Source of the DNA: Trichomonas vaginalis G3
Lineage: Eukaryota; Parabasalia; Trichomonadida; Trichomonadidae
Direction of reading: 5' to 3'
Assembly (NCBI RefSeq): GCF_026262505.1
Contig: NC_067203.1
Location: forward strand, 15,946,392 to 16,010,391
Length of the DNA stretch: 64,000 bases
The position numbers and the translations under genes were made by a program. Positions within the stretch are counted from its first letter, which is position 1, and each line of letters starts with the position of its first letter. The notes below the pieces were generated by a model. It was given only the letters and a program-made list of their open reading frames with translations, had not been told where the DNA came from and ran no database searches. Of the stretch, positions 30,719-39,228 are shown in pieces.

Positions 30719-31516
30719 ATGGCAGAAGACATAATGGTTTATACTATTACGACTAAAAACCCTGAGTCATATAATTCTATAACAACAAACTTACAAAGTC
30801 CTCAAGGACGATATTGTAAACTAACCTTAAACACAATGACGACTAAAGCCTGTTTTGCTCTTTTGACACCAGAAGACTTTATTGTTGTGAATGGTAAAAA
30901 ATACTCCTTTGAAGATACTTACTCAGATATACCACCAACAGGTTTTGTTGACTTATTTAATACTTTAAGGACGGGTGTAACATGTGCTGCAACTAGAGCA
31001 GGTTTCATTATGTTTGGATGTCCGACTGAGTTTACTATAAACGATATGAGCTATAATACAAAACTTATTTCTGGTTTTTACTACCAACAGTTTCCTATAA
31101 CAGGAAAAGGTGTCATACAAGGAATGTCTATTCCATTGACATTAAGCACACCAATCTTATATATTGTTTCAAACTTAGGTTCAAAGTGTTATTCGAATGT
31201 CGACAGAAACTACTATGACCAAAAGATACTTATGCGTATAAACAATACTTTCTCTGCTGGTTTGCCTATTGTTCATTCGAATGCAGAATTTTCAACCTTA
31301 GTGAACTCAAACACTTTGGCAAGTATAACGTTGACATTAGTTGACGCAAACTTTGTTCCTGTAAAACTTTTATGTCCTATGTATTTGTCAATGACGGCAG
31401 AAAGTTTCGAATTGGAAGATGCAACTGGTGAAAGTATTGTATTACAAGAACAACTTCAACAACAAATAGCTCAAGAACAACAAATGCAACAAATGCAACA
31501 ACAAAGTCAAGAATAA
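30719..31516 (+). CDS. Maverick candidate minor capsid (penton-like) protein, 265 aa
   Basis: This beta-rich protein is of a size expected for a single jelly-roll fold, with strand-like blocks (RYCKLTLNTMTTKACFAL, LSTPILYIVSNLG, LASITLTLVDANFVPVKLL) and a C-terminal Gln-rich tail (QQQIAQEQQMQQ). Its place just downstream of the capsid block resembles the penton gene of Polintons. The assignment is inferred from composition and context. Confidence 0.5.
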   Translation: MAEDIMVYTITTKNPESYNSITTNLQSPQGRYCKLTLNTMTTKACFALLTPEDFIVVNGKKYSFEDTYSDIPPTGFVDLFNTLRTGVTCAATRAGFIMFGCPTEFTINDMSYNTKLISGFYYQQFPITGKGVIQGMSIPLTLSTPILYIVSNLGSKCYSNVDRNYYDQKILMRINNTFSAGLPIVHSNAEFSTLVNSNTLASITLTLVDANFVPVKLLCPMYLSMTAESFELEDATGESIVLQEQLQQQIAQEQQMQQMQQQSQE

Positions 31517-31543
31517 AAAAATATTTTTTTTATTTTTATAAAA

Positions 31544-32779
31544 ATGTACAGAATAGATGTTTCAGATTTTTATGACTTCCAAGCATTCAGAAATATGTGT
31601 CCATTTAGAGACTATAACAAAGCAGTCGAGAATTTGAAACGTTTAGTCATTTATGTTGACTCTGCCCCAGAATGTTATGTCATGAAAGAATGGGATGTTG
31701 TCTTTAACAAACCAAGAGCAACAATAGTTTCAGAACAAGAATGTAGACAGAAACTTAAGAAAATAAAAGTCGTACAAGTTGGCATGAAGATGTTAGATGC
31801 TTGGGATATCTTATTGTCAAAGTTAGAAGATTTTTCAGTTCGAGGTATAAAGTTCTATACACCTTCTCCAAACTTCTATTCTATCTTCACTGGATATAAA
31901 TACGAACAAGTAGAATGGAAAGAAAATATTATAGAAGCTTGGTTAGACCATGTCAAAGAAATTATATGCAATGGAAACGAAAAGGTTTATGAGTATATCT
32001 TATGTTGGTTTGCAAACATCTTACAACATCCAAGTGCTAAAAATGAAACTGCTCTCATTATAATTGGAAAACAAGGAACAGGTAAGAACACATTCTTTAC
32101 AGATATCTTATGCAAACTGTTAGAAGGTTATTCGAATCCGAATATGACAAACTTAGAAAACATCTGTGGCAAGTTTAACTCCTCAATAGAGAATATGAAA
32201 CTTATAGTTTGCAATGAACTTCAAAGTATAGATACAACAAAAGTTTTGAACTCAGATGCTTTGAAGAGTCTTATAACAGACAAAGTTGGAGTTGTTGAAA
32301 GAAAGTATAAAGACCAAAGAGTTTGTGAAAATGTTGCAAACTTCATTATGGTTTCAAACAATGCTGTTCCGATGAAGTTAGAAAGTTCTGACAGAAGATA
32401 TGTAGTTGTCAGAACGTCAGATTCTCATATGCAAGATACAGAATATTTTGACGACTTAGCAGAAACTTTGACATCTGACTTTTACAACCACTTGTTCTCA
32501 TATTTTATGACATTAGATATTTCTAAGTTCAATCCAAGACAAATTCCATATACCGAAGAGAGACAAACATTGTTAGAAGCAAACAAGAGTGTATATGAAC
32601 TGTTTATAGATGAGACTAACTTTGAGTGTTTAGATGAAAGGTCATTGTACGACTCGTATAAACAGTATTGTCAAGAATATGGTTATATGGCAGCTTCTAA
32701 ACGTACATTCTTGGCAAACGTCAAAAGTCTTTTAGATGTTCAGAACGGCGTATATACAAAGAAAAATTTTTATGAGTAA
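31544..32779 (+). CDS. Maverick D5-like SF3 helicase, 411 aa
   Basis: Walker A is GKQGTGKNT (Lys181). Walker B is KLIVCNEL, and the SF3 sensor region is NFIMVSNNA, followed by the arginine-finger region SSDRRYVVVR. These are the marks of poxvirus D5-type superfamily 3 helicases. A winged-helix-like tail (about residues 350-405) starts ERSLYDSYKQYCQEY. No primase domain is evident in the 150 N-terminal residues. It would unwind the element's DNA during replication. The upstream context is AAAAAATATTTTTTTTAT. Confidence 0.85.
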   Translation: MYRIDVSDFYDFQAFRNMCPFRDYNKAVENLKRLVIYVDSAPECYVMKEWDVVFNKPRATIVSEQECRQKLKKIKVVQVGMKMLDAWDILLSKLEDFSVRGIKFYTPSPNFYSIFTGYKYEQVEWKENIIEAWLDHVKEIICNGNEKVYEYILCWFANILQHPSAKNETALIIIGKQGTGKNTFFTDILCKLLEGYSNPNMTNLENICGKFNSSIENMKLIVCNELQSIDTTKVLNSDALKSLITDKVGVVERKYKDQRVCENVANFIMVSNNAVPMKLESSDRRYVVVRTSDSHMQDTEYFDDLAETLTSDFYNHLFSYFMTLDISKFNPRQIPYTEERQTLLEANKSVYELFIDETNFECLDERSLYDSYKQYCQEYGYMAASKRTFLANVKSLLDVQNGVYTKKNFYE

Positions 32780-32816
32780 ATTTTAAAAAAAATATTTTTT
32801 TTATCCGATAGAAAAG

Positions 32817-33137
32817 ATGACAGAAAAATTAACTTTTTACATAGCGCCAAACCCTTCTTGCCCACATCTTTTTAAGCCACAATATATAGACATAGAACTA
32901 AATAGAGAAAGCGAAATTCTACAAACAGAAGAAACATATAGAGACTTAGATAACGAAAATGGATATGCGCTATTCTGGTTAGGTTGTCCTTATGAAATGT
33001 ATGAAAAAAAGGCTTTATATGAAGAATATAGAAAATATTGTCATGAAAACGATATAAGACCAAGCTCTAGAGAAAAATTCTATGCTGGTATAAAACATCT
33101 TTTCGAAGTTCGGAATGGCAAATATAGAAAGAAATAA
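32817..33137 (+). CDS. Maverick small protein related to the helicase tail, 106 aa
   Basis: The C-terminal 45 residues (KALYEEYRKYCHENDI, SREKFYAGIKHLFEV, NGKYRKK) align without gaps with the C-terminal winged-helix-like region of the upstream SF3 helicase. The N-terminal half is unrelated to the ATPase. It looks like a duplicated DNA-binding or adaptor domain. The start context AAATATTTTTTTTATCCGAT recurs before the gene at 33815. Confidence 0.65.
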   Translation: MTEKLTFYIAPNPSCPHLFKPQYIDIELNRESEILQTEETYRDLDNENGYALFWLGCPYEMYEKKALYEEYRKYCHENDIRPSSREKFYAGIKHLFEVRNGKYRKK

Positions 33138-33185
33138 TTTTTCTGAGTAAATTTTAAAAAAAAATATTTTTTTATTTTATTTGAA

Positions 33186-33770
33186 ATGTACGCTGAGTTT
33201 GTTGGAAAAGACTGTTGGAAAACTTGTTTGTTAGATGAGAAATATGAAATTCACTGTTGTGAGTCATTTGAAGTCAGAAACAAAAAGACAAAAAGAGTTT
33301 TAAGCGGATGGGAGGGAAATGACGGATATGCTATGATGAATCTGGGTGGAAAACACTATTTTAAACATGTTGTCATTGCAACTCATTTTATACCGAATCC
33401 TAACAATTTACCTTTTGTAGACCATATAAACCATATAAGAAACGACAATAGACTTGAAAACTTACGTTGGGTTACTCGTTCTGAAAACATATAGAACAAA
33501 AGCAAATTTAGAGATATTGTATTCGAATTTGTCGACGAACTAGAAGATGAAGCAATTGAAATTACAGACTATGGCAAGCATACGTTTGAGTTTTACTACT
33601 ATAGCGAAGAACAGGACTCTTTCTACTTTTATACCGGCGTAAACTATAGAAAATTACTAGTATGTTTTACTAAGGAAGGCTATGCTTATGTAAACACTAG
33701 AGATACAGATGGAAAACACGTTCGAATACTTCTTAACAAATTCAAGAAGCTATATGGCATACCATTTTAA
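33186..33770 (+). pseudogene. Maverick HNH-domain gene, broken
   Basis: The first part encodes an HNH endonuclease-like domain with FVDHINHIRNDNRLENLRW, preceded by a beta-hairpin region shared with the C-terminus of the gene at 40153. Such domains occur in homing and intron-type nucleases. The region to 33770 has coding character of the same kind. Its role in the element is unknown. Confidence 0.65.
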
Positions 33771-33814
33771 AACGTTTTTTTAAAAAAAAAATATTTTTTT
33801 ATCCGATAGAAAAG

Positions 33815-34234
33815 ATGACGAAATTCATCTCAGTAAACAAATATATGTCAGGACTTAAAGAAGAACTAGACCCATTCACATATTTGAATGTTTACTTCTA
33901 CCATTTTGAAAAGTCTTCATTCAGCAAAGTTTGGAACATCGAACCAGTTAAGTTTGCTATTGTGACTAAAAATGGTGCGAAATTTGAAGACTTAGACATA
34001 GAAGGTTTGTTAGCAGTCAAAGAAAATTTTGACAGAAGGTTCTCAAACCTTAAAGAAGGCAAAGCATACAAACTTGTTATACCTTATGAACCAAAGAAAG
34101 CAGACGACTATGAATATTATGAGTCTAAGATAGTTGAAGTTCAAGGTAAATTGGGTAAAAAGATTTTAGAGTCTAAGCCAGTGTTTGCTCCTAAAGAGGA
34201 AGAGAACATTGACATTGACCCAGAAATGTTCTAA
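33815..34234 (+). CDS. Maverick gene of unknown function, 139 aa
   Basis: This is a compact alpha/beta protein with an acidic C-terminus (EEENIDIDPEMF). The start context (AAATATTTTTTTATCCGATA) is nearly identical to that of the gene at 32817. Size and the aromatic N-terminal half would suit a single-stranded-DNA-binding protein, but no motif proves this. Confidence 0.6.
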   Translation: MTKFISVNKYMSGLKEELDPFTYLNVYFYHFEKSSFSKVWNIEPVKFAIVTKNGAKFEDLDIEGLLAVKENFDRRFSNLKEGKAYKLVIPYEPKKADDYEYYESKIVEVQGKLGKKILESKPVFAPKEEENIDIDPEMF

Positions 34235-34250
34235 AAATAAAATTTTATTT

Positions 34251-34703
34251 TTACATGTCAAATTTCTTTTTCTCTGGAACTGGTTCAGGTTCTTTCTTCT
34301 CTTCTTCTACTTTCTTTTCTTTCTTTTCTCTCTTCTTCTTCTCTGGTGGAGTTATGTCAAATTTCTCCGAACCATATTTATGTAAAAGTTCTTTGTCCTT
34401 TAATAGCTCTTCTATTCTGTTTTCTATTTCATCTTCAAGAACAGCGCATGTGTCTTCTTTGCATTCTAAGAACTTTTGTTGGACTTCATCTTTCCAAGAG
34501 GCGTCATCTCTGTCAACAAGTCTGTCATTGACAAACTTAAAGACTTCTCTGCCTAATGTTTTATGGTTCTTGTCATATTCCCAGAAACAGAACTTTAGAA
34601 CAAATTCACCTTTCTTGTTTACACTATGTAAGATTTTATGGTCGACAGATGTTTTGCTGTCAAAAAGTTTGTCTCGAATATAGATAGCGAAATCGCTAGA
34701 CAT
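34251..34703 (-). CDS. Maverick charged protein of unknown function, 150 aa
   Basis: The N-terminal 100 residues look folded (FAIYIRDKLFDSKTS, EFVLKFCFWEYDKN), and the C-terminal 35 are a Lys/Glu/Pro tail (EKKKREKKEKKVEEEKKE). It is convergent with the gene at 33815 and divergent from the packaging ATPase, with 36 AT-rich bases between the two ATGs. The family is not recognised. Confidence 0.6.
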   Translation of the reverse strand: MSSDFAIYIRDKLFDSKTSVDHKILHSVNKKGEFVLKFCFWEYDKNHKTLGREVFKFVNDRLVDRDDASWKDEVQQKFLECKEDTCAVLEDEIENRIEELLKDKELLHKYGSEKFDITPPEKKKREKKEKKVEEEKKEPEPVPEKKKFDM

Positions 34704-34739
34704 TTTCTAAAAGATAAAAATTTTAATTTTTCTAAAAAT

Positions 34740-35615
34740 ATGTTAGAAAAAAAGTTTGCTGACATTGACAAGAAATTTGAGAATGTTTTGAAGAAGAACA
34801 AGAGGAAGTTAGAAAATGCTCAGATAAAGCCTATACATGAAAAGTTCTTATTTGCTCAGAATGGTATAACAGGTCTAATCGCACCACCTGGGTCGGGTAA
34901 GACTTTCACTTATCTTAAAATGGCTGCACAACAACAAGAACTAGATGAGAAGAACCCATTCTATGAGTTAGTTGTCATTTGTAGTACTTCTGGTCAATTT
35001 GACCAAACCGTCAATTCGTTCAAAGATATTATAAAGAAGTCTAAGTTAGTATGTATAAAGGATACTGAGTTGTTAGATTGGATAAAGAAGTACCAAAGAA
35101 GGGTTTTGAAGTACAATGCTATAAATGAGTATATAAATTCTAAGTTTAAAGACCCAAATGAGGAAATGCAGAGAATATTAGAGAAGAAACACTTCAGAAA
35201 CAAACAGAAAGAGATAGAATACATTTCGAAGAAATTGCAATCTTACGATTGGAAAACGTACCCTCATAGATGTCTTCTTATCTTAGATGATTTCGCCTCT
35301 CATCCTTTGTTAAAGAACAGAGAACAAGACATGTGTCGAATTCTTAAGAAGCTCAGACACTTTAACATCTCAGTCGTAATATGTGTACAGACAGCAAAGA
35401 GTTTAAGTAAGGATGTAAAGAGAATACTGACTGACATTATACTTTTCCCTGGATTGTCCGAAGACGATTTCATGGAACTTATGAAAGAGTCCATGGCAGG
35501 TAAGTTTGACAGACATGAACTATGGGAGAAGTACAAAGTCATACAAGACCCTCATACTTCTTTCAGAATTCATATCTACGCAAACAAAGTTCAAATTGTA
35601 AAAAGTCAAGCTTGA
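34740..35615 (+). CDS. Maverick packaging ATPase (A32/FtsK-HerA type), 291 aa
   Basis: Walker A is APPGSGKT with Lys54, and Walker B is LLILDDF (Asp183/184), followed by SVVICVQTAKSL, the pattern of A32-type genome-packaging ATPases. The length fits Polinton homologues. It would drive DNA into the capsid. Its last codons lie in a 31-bp sequence that recurs at 37178-37208. Confidence 0.88.
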   Translation: MLEKKFADIDKKFENVLKKNKRKLENAQIKPIHEKFLFAQNGITGLIAPPGSGKTFTYLKMAAQQQELDEKNPFYELVVICSTSGQFDQTVNSFKDIIKKSKLVCIKDTELLDWIKKYQRRVLKYNAINEYINSKFKDPNEEMQRILEKKHFRNKQKEIEYISKKLQSYDWKTYPHRCLLILDDFASHPLLKNREQDMCRILKKLRHFNISVVICVQTAKSLSKDVKRILTDIILFPGLSEDDFMELMKESMAGKFDRHELWEKYKVIQDPHTSFRIHIYANKVQIVKSQA

Positions 35616-35620
35616 AAAAT
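35590..35620 (+). repeat. 31-bp direct repeat, left copy (3' end of packaging ATPase)
   Basis: The string begins TTCAAATTGTAAAAAGTCAA and is identical to 37178-37208. It covers the end of the ATPase gene and its stop. The two copies bracket about 1.56 kb, which suggests a nested insertion. Confidence 0.88.
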
Positions 35621-35782
35621 AAATGGTTCATTTACTCTACTTGTTTGAAGTTGTCAAAATACTCTGTTATTTTTCACGATTTTCATAGAGTTTTGGCGAC
35701 TACGTTTTCATACGGAATCTCTATCCTCGGTTTTTCGAGGGAAGCAAGCATATGAGGAAATTCATGAAATTTGGTCATTTTT

Positions 35783-35953
35783 CAGCAAAAATAATGTTTA
35801 TGTTAGAATGTTAGATCTAACATGTTTTCTAACACGTTTTCTAACATGGTCTAAAACACACAAAACTCATGAAATTTCATACGGAATTCAGCAAAAATAA
35901 TGTTTATGTTAGAATGTTAGATCTAACATGTTTTCTAACACGTTTTCTAACAT
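35783..35953 (+). repeat. left inverted-repeat pair of the nested unit
   Basis: Two direct copies (35783-35857 and 35889-35953) each begin CAGCAAAAATAATGTTTATG and continue through GTTAGATCTAAC. The first is the exact reverse complement of 37088-37162. Confidence 0.88.
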
Positions 35954-35959
35954 AACTAT

Positions 35960-36901
35960 TTACAAGCGTTTTACATGGTATATGTTGCGATGGTTCATGA
36001 CTCTAAACAATTTCGTAGCTTCTATTTCTTCTGTCAGTATGTCAAAAGTTTTAACGATACCGAAAGTTTCTTTATACTTCTTCTTGACGTCAGATAGAAG
36101 GAAATCGTCAGCAGTTGGATAGTTTTTGTTCAGAAATCCTAACATGTCCATTTTATCTTCTGCTGGTTTTTCTGCTTCTTTCTTTAAATCTGCATAGTCG
36201 TTTCGCATACGTTCTATCTCTTTGACGGAGTAGTTATATTTCCTCATTGCTGCTTTACATTTTGAACATTGCGGGTTCATTTTTGCGTTATATTCTGAAA
36301 CCTTACCTGCTAAAACAACCAAGGCGTCAATGGTTTTCTTCATCTCGAACATAGCGGGTTTTATTTGTTCGTTCCATACCTTACCCCTACTATCTTTATC
36401 TCTTATTTCCCAAACACATTTTGCAACTAACGAAACAAAGTTGTCGTAGGTCTTAAATTCTTCGGATTTGTAAAGGTCAGAGATGTTCTTATATACCATG
36501 TCGCAATCTTTGTCCATAACCTTATGGTTGCAATGAAAACCAAGGAATTCATAATTTACCTTTCGTATGAACTTCTTTATTTCTACTGAGTCAGTTGCTT
36601 TGACTTCTATTTCGTCAAATTCGGGAATGGTTAGTTTTTGTTGTTGGATTTCAGGCAATTTGGGTAAATGGTCAATAATGTCCTGCATTTCATAAAGATA
36701 CTGTTCATTTGTTTCATCTTTCGCACTACAGTCTAAATTACTTGTTAAAAGTTCTTGCTTTATCTTCTGGATTTTTGTTTCGAAAGTATATGAAGAAGGA
36801 ATGAAGTTTTTCATCTCTACTAACATAGATGTTGGATTCATAACTAGCGAGTTTGGTGCTGTAGTTGTTTGAATTGTTGTTGTGCCGATTGTTGAAATCA
36901 T
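35960..36901 (-). CDS. gene inside the nested unit, unknown function, 313 aa
   Basis: This is a complete frame with a Thr/Ser-rich N-terminus (TIGTTTIQTTT), then mostly helical sequence. A CxxC pair is present in PQCSKCKAAMRKYNY (about residues 215-230), and an earlier HCNHKVMDKDCD could supply further metal ligands. The C-terminal 60 residues (GFLNKNYPTADDFLLSD) resemble a helical DNA-binding or adaptor tail. There is no transposase or nuclease motif. Its position as sole occupant of an inverted-repeat-bounded unit is notable. Confidence 0.65.
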   Translation of the reverse strand: MISTIGTTTIQTTTAPNSLVMNPTSMLVEMKNFIPSSYTFETKIQKIKQELLTSNLDCSAKDETNEQYLYEMQDIIDHLPKLPEIQQQKLTIPEFDEIEVKATDSVEIKKFIRKVNYEFLGFHCNHKVMDKDCDMVYKNISDLYKSEEFKTYDNFVSLVAKCVWEIRDKDSRGKVWNEQIKPAMFEMKKTIDALVVLAGKVSEYNAKMNPQCSKCKAAMRKYNYSVKEIERMRNDYADLKKEAEKPAEDKMDMLGFLNKNYPTADDFLLSDVKKKYKETFGIVKTFDILTEEIEATKLFRVMNHRNIYHVKRL

Positions 36902-36990
36902 GTCTTTTATACAAAATAAAAAAAATAAATAAAATAAAAAATAAAACTAATTTTATTTTTTATTTCGGGAAAATTCATGAAAATTCAAGA

Positions 36991-37162
36991 GTTTTAGACC
37001 ATGTTAGAAAACATGTTAGAAAACATGTTAGATCTAACATTCTAACATAAATTATATTTTTGGTGTAAAATTCATGAAAATTCAAGAGTTTTAGACCATG
37101 TTAGAAAACGTGTTAGAAAACATGTTAGATCTAACATTCTAACATAAACATTATTTTTGCTG
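36991..37162 (-). repeat. right inverted-repeat pair of the nested unit
   Basis: Copies at 36991-37048 and 37088-37162 start GTTTTAGACCATGTTAGAAA. Both are preceded by AAATTCATGAAAATTCAAGA. They mirror the left pair across the enclosed gene. Confidence 0.88.
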
Positions 37163-37177
37163 AATTCAGCAACAAAA

Positions 37178-37208
37178 TTCAAATTGTAAAAAGTCAAGCT
37201 TGAAAAAT
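37178..37208 (+). repeat. 31-bp direct repeat, right copy
   Basis: Identical to 35590-35620, the 3' end of the packaging ATPase gene. Neighbouring bases (CAACAAAATTC versus CAAACAAAGTTC) are similar too. Confidence 0.88.
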
Positions 37209-37222
37209 GTAAGTGTTTAGTC

Positions 37223-37397
37223 TTAGTAAGATGGTAGCTTCTTAAAGCAAATACCATTGCTGAGTTTTATGTACGTGAAGAGAAGTACAATGAATTCAAT
37301 TACGAGTACAATTGCAATGACAACTAAGGCAACTATTTTTGTCTTTTGCCAGCAAGGGTACTTCTTCTCTTCCAATGGTTCGGAGAACTATACTCAC
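37223..37397 (-). pseudogene. Maverick small membrane-protein gene, probably broken
   Basis: The minus strand encodes a short Lys/Glu/Cys-bearing head, then a clear transmembrane segment of about 23 residues (IVALVVIAIVLVIEFIVLLF) and a short basic tail ending KKLPSY. No full gene is claimed. Small single-pass proteins are common in related viruses. Confidence 0.45.
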
Positions 37398-37444
37398 TCA
37401 TGAGAAATGCCAAAACGGTTTAATAGAAAAAGTGTCATTTTTTC

Positions 37445-37639
37445 ATGTCCGAAGACTCGAAGGTGCAACACTTCCAAAATACCGACGAACTCAGAAGAGC
37501 AGCATGGCAGTATGTTCTTGACAACTTCTTTGAGTTCTCCAGGTACACCTTGGAAAATGCTGAAGAACTCCGACACAGAGAATTTGGAGAAATTGCACTC
37601 CAATACTACCTTGACAAACAAAGGGTAAACAAAGGGTAA
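37445..37639 (+). CDS. Maverick small protein, unknown, 64 aa
   Basis: The ATG directly follows AAAAAGTGTCATTTTTTC, a strong initiator-like context (TCATTTT). The product is helical and rich in aromatics (RRAAWQYVLDNFFEFSRY). The family is not recognised. It is the first gene of the accessory block. Confidence 0.5.
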   Translation: MSEDSKVQHFQNTDELRRAAWQYVLDNFFEFSRYTLENAEELRHREFGEIALQYYLDKQRVNKG

Positions 37640-37680
37640 AATAAGACTAAAAACTTAACGTTTAAAAAGTGACATTTTTA

Positions 37681-37881
37681 ATGAGCTCCGAGTCACCGAG
37701 AAAACTTGGTCAGATGTTAGCAGCTTACTTCCCTGAGGAGGATGGAAGCGTTACATACGTAAGGTTCAAAAACAACGAACCTGGAATTGCGTACCAAATT
37801 CGCAATTACATGACCATGGAAGAGTACGAAAGGTTCCTACAAGAGAAACCAGCTCTAAACAACTCAGAAAAGAAAGAATAA
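37681..37881 (+). CDS. Maverick small protein, unknown, 66 aa
   Basis: The ATG follows AAAAAGTGACATTTTTA, nearly the same context as the preceding gene. The product (LGQMLAAYFPEEDGSVTYVR, then a helical Glu/Lys tail) looks like a small alpha/beta domain. No family is recognised. Confidence 0.55.
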   Translation: MSSESPRKLGQMLAAYFPEEDGSVTYVRFKNNEPGIAYQIRNYMTMEEYERFLQEKPALNNSEKKE

Positions 37882-37944
37882 AAAGTTTAACTCGTAATTG
37901 TTTATTTTTTTACTTGTATGGGCAAGCTGCAAGAATGAAGTCGA

Positions 37945-38486
37945 CTATCTCGGTCTTTGTTTGACGAGCTGGACTGCTCTTGCGAGTACGTCTGTTTTGC
38001 GGTCTCCAGCTGGTGTCTGACCTTCGTAATTGCGCATGTTCTTGAGAGCTCCAACTGTAAATGGTTGTAGGATGAAGAGTCTCTCAGACTGCTTGAGGTA
38101 GTCTTCACGGTCACGAACCGAATCTGTGGTACGAGTCGAATTGGTCGACCTTAGGGAAGAGACTGAAAGCCTGTCGTCTTCCATAGGGCTGTGGCATACT
38201 CTTTGCGTAAACGGTTCAGACCTTCTTCGAACTCTTGGTCTCTCTTGGATTGAGATTGGAATTGGAATTGGGGTGGAGGGTTTGACATGAACATCCAAGG
38301 GTTAGGGCAGTAAGGCATAGGCTGAGGAGGGTAGTTCGGGAAGCCTTGAGGAGGTATTTGGTAGTAATTTGGAAATTGGTAGTAATTCGGAGGTACTTGT
38401 TGGAACTGAGGTTGCTGAGGTGCAGGGGCTGGTGCTTTAGGTTCCTCTGGTTGGGATATGGGCTCGGTTGGTGGTACGTCGGACAT
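37945..38486 (-). pseudogene. Maverick Pro/Tyr-rich protein gene, broken
   Basis: The start at 38486 opens a Pro/Gln-rich segment (PPTEPISQPEEPKAPAPAPQ), then aromatic-proline repeats (NYYQFPNYYQIPPQGFPNYP) and a charged helical region. Coding character continues on this strand to about 37945. Disordered proline-rich proteins of this sort can be minor virion or host-interaction proteins, but the function is unknown. It is divergent from 38837 across the repeat array. Confidence 0.55.
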
Positions 38487-38487
38487 T

Positions 38488-38836
38488 GTCTTGAAACAAT
38501 AAAAGACTTGTCTTGAAACAATAAAAGACTTGTCTTGAAAAAGTAAAAGACTTGTCTTGAAAAAGTAAAAGACTTGTCTTGAAAAAGTAAAAGACTTGTC
38601 TTGAAAAAGTAAAAGACTTGTCTTGAAAAAGTACGGGTATCGTCTGAAATCAAGACCACTGTTCTCAAATTTGAGAACTTTACACCAAAAAATTTCTTGA
38701 AAAATAACGGGTCTTGTCTTGAAAAAGTAAAAGACTTGTCTTGAAAAAGTAAAAGACTTGTCTTGAAAAAGTAAAAGACTTGTCTTGAAAAAGTAAAAGA
38801 CTCGTCTTGAAAAAGTAAAAGACTCGTCTTGAAACA
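38488..38836 (+). repeat. 22-bp iteron-like tandem repeats flanking an 18-bp palindrome
   Basis: Direct units with a period of 22 bp begin at 38488, 38510, 38532, 38554, 38576, 38598 and 38620, and then at 38716, 38738, 38760, 38782, 38804 and 38826; degenerate units lie at 38642 and 38694. The unit core is GTCTTGAAAAAGTAAAAGAC. Between the two blocks is the perfect palindrome GTTCTCAAATTTGAGAAC at 38661-38678. The array fills the whole gap between two divergent genes and touches both ATGs. Confidence 0.92.
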
Positions 38837-39202
38837 ATGACCGACATAGACCCAGCAGATGAGGCAATCTACCTTATAGAGATAAATGAGCTAGTTAGGA
38901 ACTACCTGAGCCATCTGAAGTCAAACAAGACCATTGCAGGCTGGGTGTCTGGAAGAAGTGCGCTTAAAATTGAAATTGACACTGGAATTGTCCTGCAAAT
39001 ACCAGAAAACACTCCTTTCGACGACATAAAAGAGATGAAGAAAGAAGTCCTCTTGAAGTTCTTTGCCAAGCGTCCTTGGATACTACTTCCAAACAGAGAG
39101 AACCCAACTGTACGAATTGCCCAAATTCTCAGAGGACTCTTACACTTCTCGGGTCGGGCGTTCTTCATAAACACAGAAGGCGACATCGTACCTTTACAGT
39201 AA
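38837..39202 (+). CDS. Maverick gene of unknown function, 121 aa
   Basis: ATG at 38837 is formed by the last repeat unit (GTCTTGAAACAATG). The product is a compact alpha/beta protein (LKIEIDTGIVLQIPENTPFD, KFFAKRPWILLPNREN). No motif is recognised. It is divergent from the Pro/Tyr-rich gene. Confidence 0.6.
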   Translation: MTDIDPADEAIYLIEINELVRNYLSHLKSNKTIAGWVSGRSALKIEIDTGIVLQIPENTPFDDIKEMKKEVLLKFFAKRPWILLPNRENPTVRIAQILRGLLHFSGRAFFINTEGDIVPLQ

Positions 39203-39228
39203 ACATCTCATTTTAACTTCACTTTTTT

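Larger units (their letters stand above)
35621..37177. mobile_element. possible nested insertion with internal inverted repeats, ~1.56 kb
   Basis: The unit lies between two 31-bp direct repeats and contains a single gene (35960-36901) bracketed by inverted repeats. The outer pair, 35783-35857 and 37088-37162, matches over 75 bases; an inner pair, 35889-35953 and 36991-37048, is related. All copies contain the palindrome GTTAGATCTAAC. No transposase is recognised, so it may be a non-autonomous passenger or a recombination product. Confidence 0.6.

Noticed and set aside
34255-34683. Ser/Phe-rich plus-strand frame opposite the charged protein
   Set aside because: It is a shadow of the Lys/Glu-rich minus-strand gene.
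38488-38836. CRISPR-like array
   Set aside because: Units are contiguous with no spacers and the genome is eukaryotic.
38487-38867. Minus-strand open frame encoding FKTSLLLFQD-type repeats upstream of the Pro/Tyr-rich protein
   Set aside because: It is the translation of the 22-bp repeat array, which has no stop in this frame; the ATG at 38486 is the natural start.
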